Shown piece after piece: positions 61,248 through 64,000 of a stretch of DNA of 64,000 nt. The DNA is from Spartobacteria bacterium. GTDB lineage: Bacteria > Verrucomicrobiota > Verrucomicrobiia > Chthoniobacterales > UBA10450. The stretch spans positions 1 to 64,000 of the forward strand of contig PNAS01000032.1 in NCBI GenBank assembly GCA_003169695.1. Reading direction: 5' to 3'. Position 1 is the first letter of the stretch. Each line of letters starts with the position of its first letter. A program made the position numbers and the translations under genes. Below the pieces are notes generated by a model. That model had not been told where the DNA came from. It saw only the letters and a program-made list of their open reading frames with translations, and ran no database searches.

Positions 61248-64000
61248 CTATCCGAGCGCCGGCTGAATTTCCGGTTCGTCCACCAGAGACGTTCCGACTT
61301 GCTCGCCCAACTCCACGAGTTTGATTTCGCGAACCGCCGGGAACCCGGTGCCCGCCGGAATGAGGTGACCCATGATGACGTTCTCCTTGAAGCCGCGTAG
61401 ACGATCGACTTTGCCAAGCGTCGCCGCTTCGGTGAGCACGCGCGTGGTGTCCTGGAACGAAGCCGCCGAGATGAAACTGTCGGTTTCGAGCGAAGCCTTC
61501 GTGATGCCGAGCAGGACCGGCGTCGCCTCGGCCGGCTTGCCGCCCTGCTCCACCACCTTGGTGTTCTCAGCTTCGAAATCGAGACGATCGACTTGATCGC
61601 CCCAGAGGAGGGACGTGTCGCCGGGATCGGTAATCTTCACCTTCCGCAACATCTGGCGCACGATGATCTCGATGTGCTTGTCGTTAATTTCCACGCCTTG
61701 GAGGCGGTAAACTTCCTGTACTTCGTTTACCAGGTGCTCCTGCAAGTCCTGCGGCCCGCAGACCTCGAGAATTTCATGCGGGACGACGGGACCTTCGGTC
61801 AACTGCTGTCCTTTTTTCACAAAGTCGCCTTTGAAGACGATGATATGCTTGGTCAGCGAAATGAGATGCTCCTCTTCGGCGCCCGTCTCCGGATCCTTCA
61901 AGATGAGTTTCCGCTTACCCCGCACCGTGCCGCCCATTTCGACGGTGCCATCGATCTTTGCGATCTCTGCCGCGTCTTTCGGACGCCGCGCCTCAAAAAG
62001 TTCAGCCACGCGAGGCAGACCGCCCGTAATGTCCTTCGTCTTCGCGATCTTCCGCGGCGTCTTCGCGAGTAATGCGCCCGCCCGGATTTTCTGACCTTGC
62101 TCCACGATTACGTGCGCACCGGCCGGAATCGAGTAGCTCGCCAAAACTTCCTTCTTGTCCCCGACGACCACGATCTGGGGATGCAGATCTTCTTTGTGCT
62201 CGATAATGACCGTGCCCATCAGGCCGGTCGCTTCGTCGACGTCGCGCTTGATCGTGACGCCGGCAATCATATCACGGAATTCGATTTTGCCGGTCTTGTC
62301 CGTCAGAATCGGAACGTTGTACGGATCCCACTGCACAAACGTCTCGCCTTTTTTCACCTGAGCACCATCCGGCTTCGAGATCACGGAACCAATCACAACA
62401 TTGTAGCGATCCAGCTCGCGTCCCTCGGAATTGTGCACGCTGATCGAGCCATTTTTGGTGAGCACGATCCAGCTTCCGTCGAGCGCTTGCACCGTGCGGA
62501 GATCGTTGAATTGCAGGGCGCCATCGTTCTTCGCCTTGATGATCGGCTGCTTGAACGTCTGGCTCGCCGTGCCGCCGATGTGGAACGTCCGCATCGTCAG
62601 CTGCGTGCCAGGTTCGCCGATTGATTGCGCCGCAATAATTCCGACCGCTTCCCCCAGCTTCACAAACTGCCCGGTCGCCAGGTTGCGTCCATAGCACTGG
62701 GCACAAACGCCACGACCGCATTCGCAAGTTAGTACGGAGCGAATCTTCAGGCTCTCCACGCCCACCTTTTCAATCGCCGCTGCGATCGGCTCATCGATGA
62801 GTTGATTGGCCTTGACGACCTTCTTCTTGGTAACTGGATCAACGACCGACTCGCAGCTGACACGTCCGATGATTCTCGTGGCGAGGTCGACGACCTCTTC
62901 GTCGCCCTCGTAAATCGATTTCACCGTGATGCCGTTCACAGTCCCGCAATCCATCTCGTTGATGATCACGTCTTGCGACGCGTCCACAAGTTTGCGGGTG
63001 AGATAGCCGGAATCCGCCGTCTTCAACGCGGTATCCGCGAGACCTTTGCGCGCACCGTGCGTCGAGATGAAATATTCGAGCACGCTCAACCCTTCTCGAA
63101 AGTTCGAGGTAATGGGCCGCTCGATGATTTCACCTGACGGCTTAGCCATCAATCCGCGCATGCCCGCGAGCTGCTTCACCTGCTGCCGGTTGCCTCTCGC
63201 GCCCGAATCCACCATCAGGAAGACGGGGTTCAATTCCTTGCGGCCCTCGTTGTGTTCGAGGGTCCGGAACAAGACGTTCGAGATTTCGTCGCCGGCGTGC
63301 GTCCAGATATCGATGATCTTGTTGTAGCGCTCGCCGTCCGTGATGATGCCCTTGCGATACTGCTGCTCCACCGTCTTGATCGACTTGTAAGCGTTCTGCA
63401 GTTCCGTTTCCTTTTCTTTCGGGATGATCATGTCGGAAATTCCGATGGAAATTCCCGCCTTGGTCGCTTCCGCAAAGCCGAGTTCTTTCAAACGATCGAG
63501 GGTTTCGACGGTGCCTTGCTGTCCGGCCACCTGGTAGCAGCGCCAAATGATGTCGCTCAGCTGTTTTTTGCCGGCGGGTTTGTTGAAGAATCCGAGCTTC
63601 TTCGGCCAGATCTCGTTAAAGATCACGCGGCCCGCGGTCGTTTCGATGACACGCTCGGCGGAATTGCCATAAATGGTTTCCTCGCCAGCGTCCGGGTTCT
63701 TGAATCGAATCCGGTCGTGCGTTTTTACCGCCCCATCGGCCATCGCGAATTCCACTTCGGTCGCATCCGCAAAAAGCGGCAGCCGTGACTCGACCGCAGT
63801 GCCTGTCGCGCGCCGTGGATTTTGCGTGAGATAATAACATCCGAGCGTGATGTCCTGAGAAGGCGTCGTGATCGGCTTCCCGCTCGATGGGGAGAAAATG
63901 TTGTTCGGCGCGAGCATCAGCATGCGCGCTTCCATTTGCGCCTCCACGGAGAGTGGCACGTGCACTGCCATCTGGTCGCCATCGAAGTCCGCGTTGTATG
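61248..64000 (-). CDS. rpoC: RNA polymerase beta' subunit (N-terminal part beyond the window)
   Basis: The C-terminal 917 residues of beta', still open at the right edge, so the start lies outside. The first residues encoded inside the window, [17 protein letters not shown], contain the three catalytic Asp that bind magnesium. Later parts include the bridge helix/trigger loop region, [20 protein letters not shown], the zinc-binding cysteines in [18 protein letters not shown], and the end [20 protein letters not shown]. No intein or insertion is seen in the visible part. Confidence 0.97.
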   Translation of the reverse strand, partial: YNADFDGDQMAVHVPLSVEAQMEARMLMLAPNNIFSPSSGKPITTPSQDITLGCYYLTQNPRRATGTAVESRLPLFADATEVEFAMADGAVKTHDRIRFKNPDAGEETIYGNSAERVIETTAGRVIFNEIWPKKLGFFNKPAGKKQLSDIIWRCYQVAGQQGTVETLDRLKELGFAEATKAGISIGISDMIIPKEKETELQNAYKSIKTVEQQYRKGIITDGERYNKIIDIWTHAGDEISNVLFRTLEHNEGRKELNPVFLMVDSGARGNRQQVKQLAGMRGLMAKPSGEIIERPITSNFREGLSVLEYFISTHGARKGLADTALKTADSGYLTRKLVDASQDVIINEMDCGTVNGITVKSIYEGDEEVVDLATRIIGRVSCESVVDPVTKKKVVKANQLIDEPIAAAIEKVGVESLKIRSVLTCECGRGVCAQCYGRNLATGQFVKLGEAVGIIAAQSIGEPGTQLTMRTFHIGGTASQTFKQPIIKAKNDGALQFNDLRTVQALDGSWIVLTKNGSISVHNSEGRELDRYNVVIGSVISKPDGAQVKKGETFVQWDPYNVPILTDKTGKIEFRDMIAGVTIKRDVDEATGLMGTVIIEHKEDLHPQIVVVGDKKEVLASYSIPAGAHVIVEQGQKIRAGALLAKTPRKIAKTKDITGGLPRVAELFEARRPKDAAEIAKIDGTVEMGGTVRGKRKLILKDPETGAEEEHLISLTKHIIVFKGDFVKKGQQLTEGPVVPHEILEVCGPQDLQEHLVNEVQEVYRLQGVEINDKHIEIIVRQMLRKVKITDPGDTSLLWGDQVDRLDFEAENTKVVEQGGKPAEATPVLLGITKASLETDSFISAASFQDTTRVLTEAATLGKVDRLRGFKENVIMGHLIPAGTGFPAVREIKLVELGEQVGTSLVDEPEIQPALG

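Noticed and set aside
1-64000. CRISPR arrays, prophage, transposase or restriction-defence genes
   Set aside because: No regularly spaced repeats, phage structural genes, DDE transposases or defence gene sets were found on reading both strands.

Overview
The window looks like a chromosomal segment of a high-GC, Gram-negative bacterium, most likely of the Verrucomicrobiota (perhaps Chthoniobacterales-like). This is inferred from a VPDGG-type C-terminal sorting motif typical of that phylum, a pupylation-type AAA ATPase plus a Dop homologue outside the Actinobacteria, many short secreted proteins without wide homologues, and dispersed hairpin repeats in the gaps. No rRNA, phage, transposase, integrase or CRISPR array was seen. 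Two tRNA genes are present: tRNA-Asp(GUC) at 5.4 kb and tRNA-Gln(CUG) at 50.1 kb.

Region 1 (0-5.3 kb) is accessory: the end of a sorting-signal protein with a strong terminator, a frameshifted rhomboid protease, then small single genes (NTF2-like, VOC, membrane and secreted proteins) separated by sites resembling integron attC recombination sites. It reads as a cassette array without an integrase. Region 2 (5.3-13.4 kb) holds the two parts of a pupylation-type system, the proteasome-associated ring ATPase (ARC/Mpa) and Dop. Between them lie a DUF885 metallopeptidase-like protein, a flavoprotein and a LuxR-type regulator. No 20S proteasome subunit, no PafA ligase and no recognisable Pup/UBact modifier lies in the window.

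Region 3 (13.4-27 kb) is mostly housekeeping: glycogen phosphorylase, a large rhomboid, a DsbA-like protein, infC with a non-AUG start, a YmdB-like phosphoesterase, a wall amidase, aroB, holA and uvrB. Region 4 (27-36 kb) has two tandem TolB/TPR membrane proteins with the remnant of a third, NAD(P)HX repair, a second amidase and two verrucomicrobial-type hypotheticals. Region 5 (36-50 kb) has an ACT protein, lysS, a nucleotidyltransferase, a YdeI protein, a broken redoxin, a glutaredoxin, a class A penicillin-binding protein, a cyclic-nucleotide-gated MscS channel, a proton-pumping pyrophosphatase and a receiver/metallo-beta-lactamase fusion.

Region 6 (50-64 kb) carries tadA, tyrS, a frameshifted bioD, purQ-purS, a polymerase-less ligD, a frameshifted YciF, tsf-rpsB, a cobalamin adenosyltransferase and most of rpoC.

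Two genome-wide themes recur. A roughly 90-bp repeat with inverted ends sits in at least five gaps, and short extra in-frame segments occur in uvrB and lysS. Seven reading frames are interrupted by single-base shifts or stops. Some may be real decay and some may be assembly errors, which sequence alone cannot separate.
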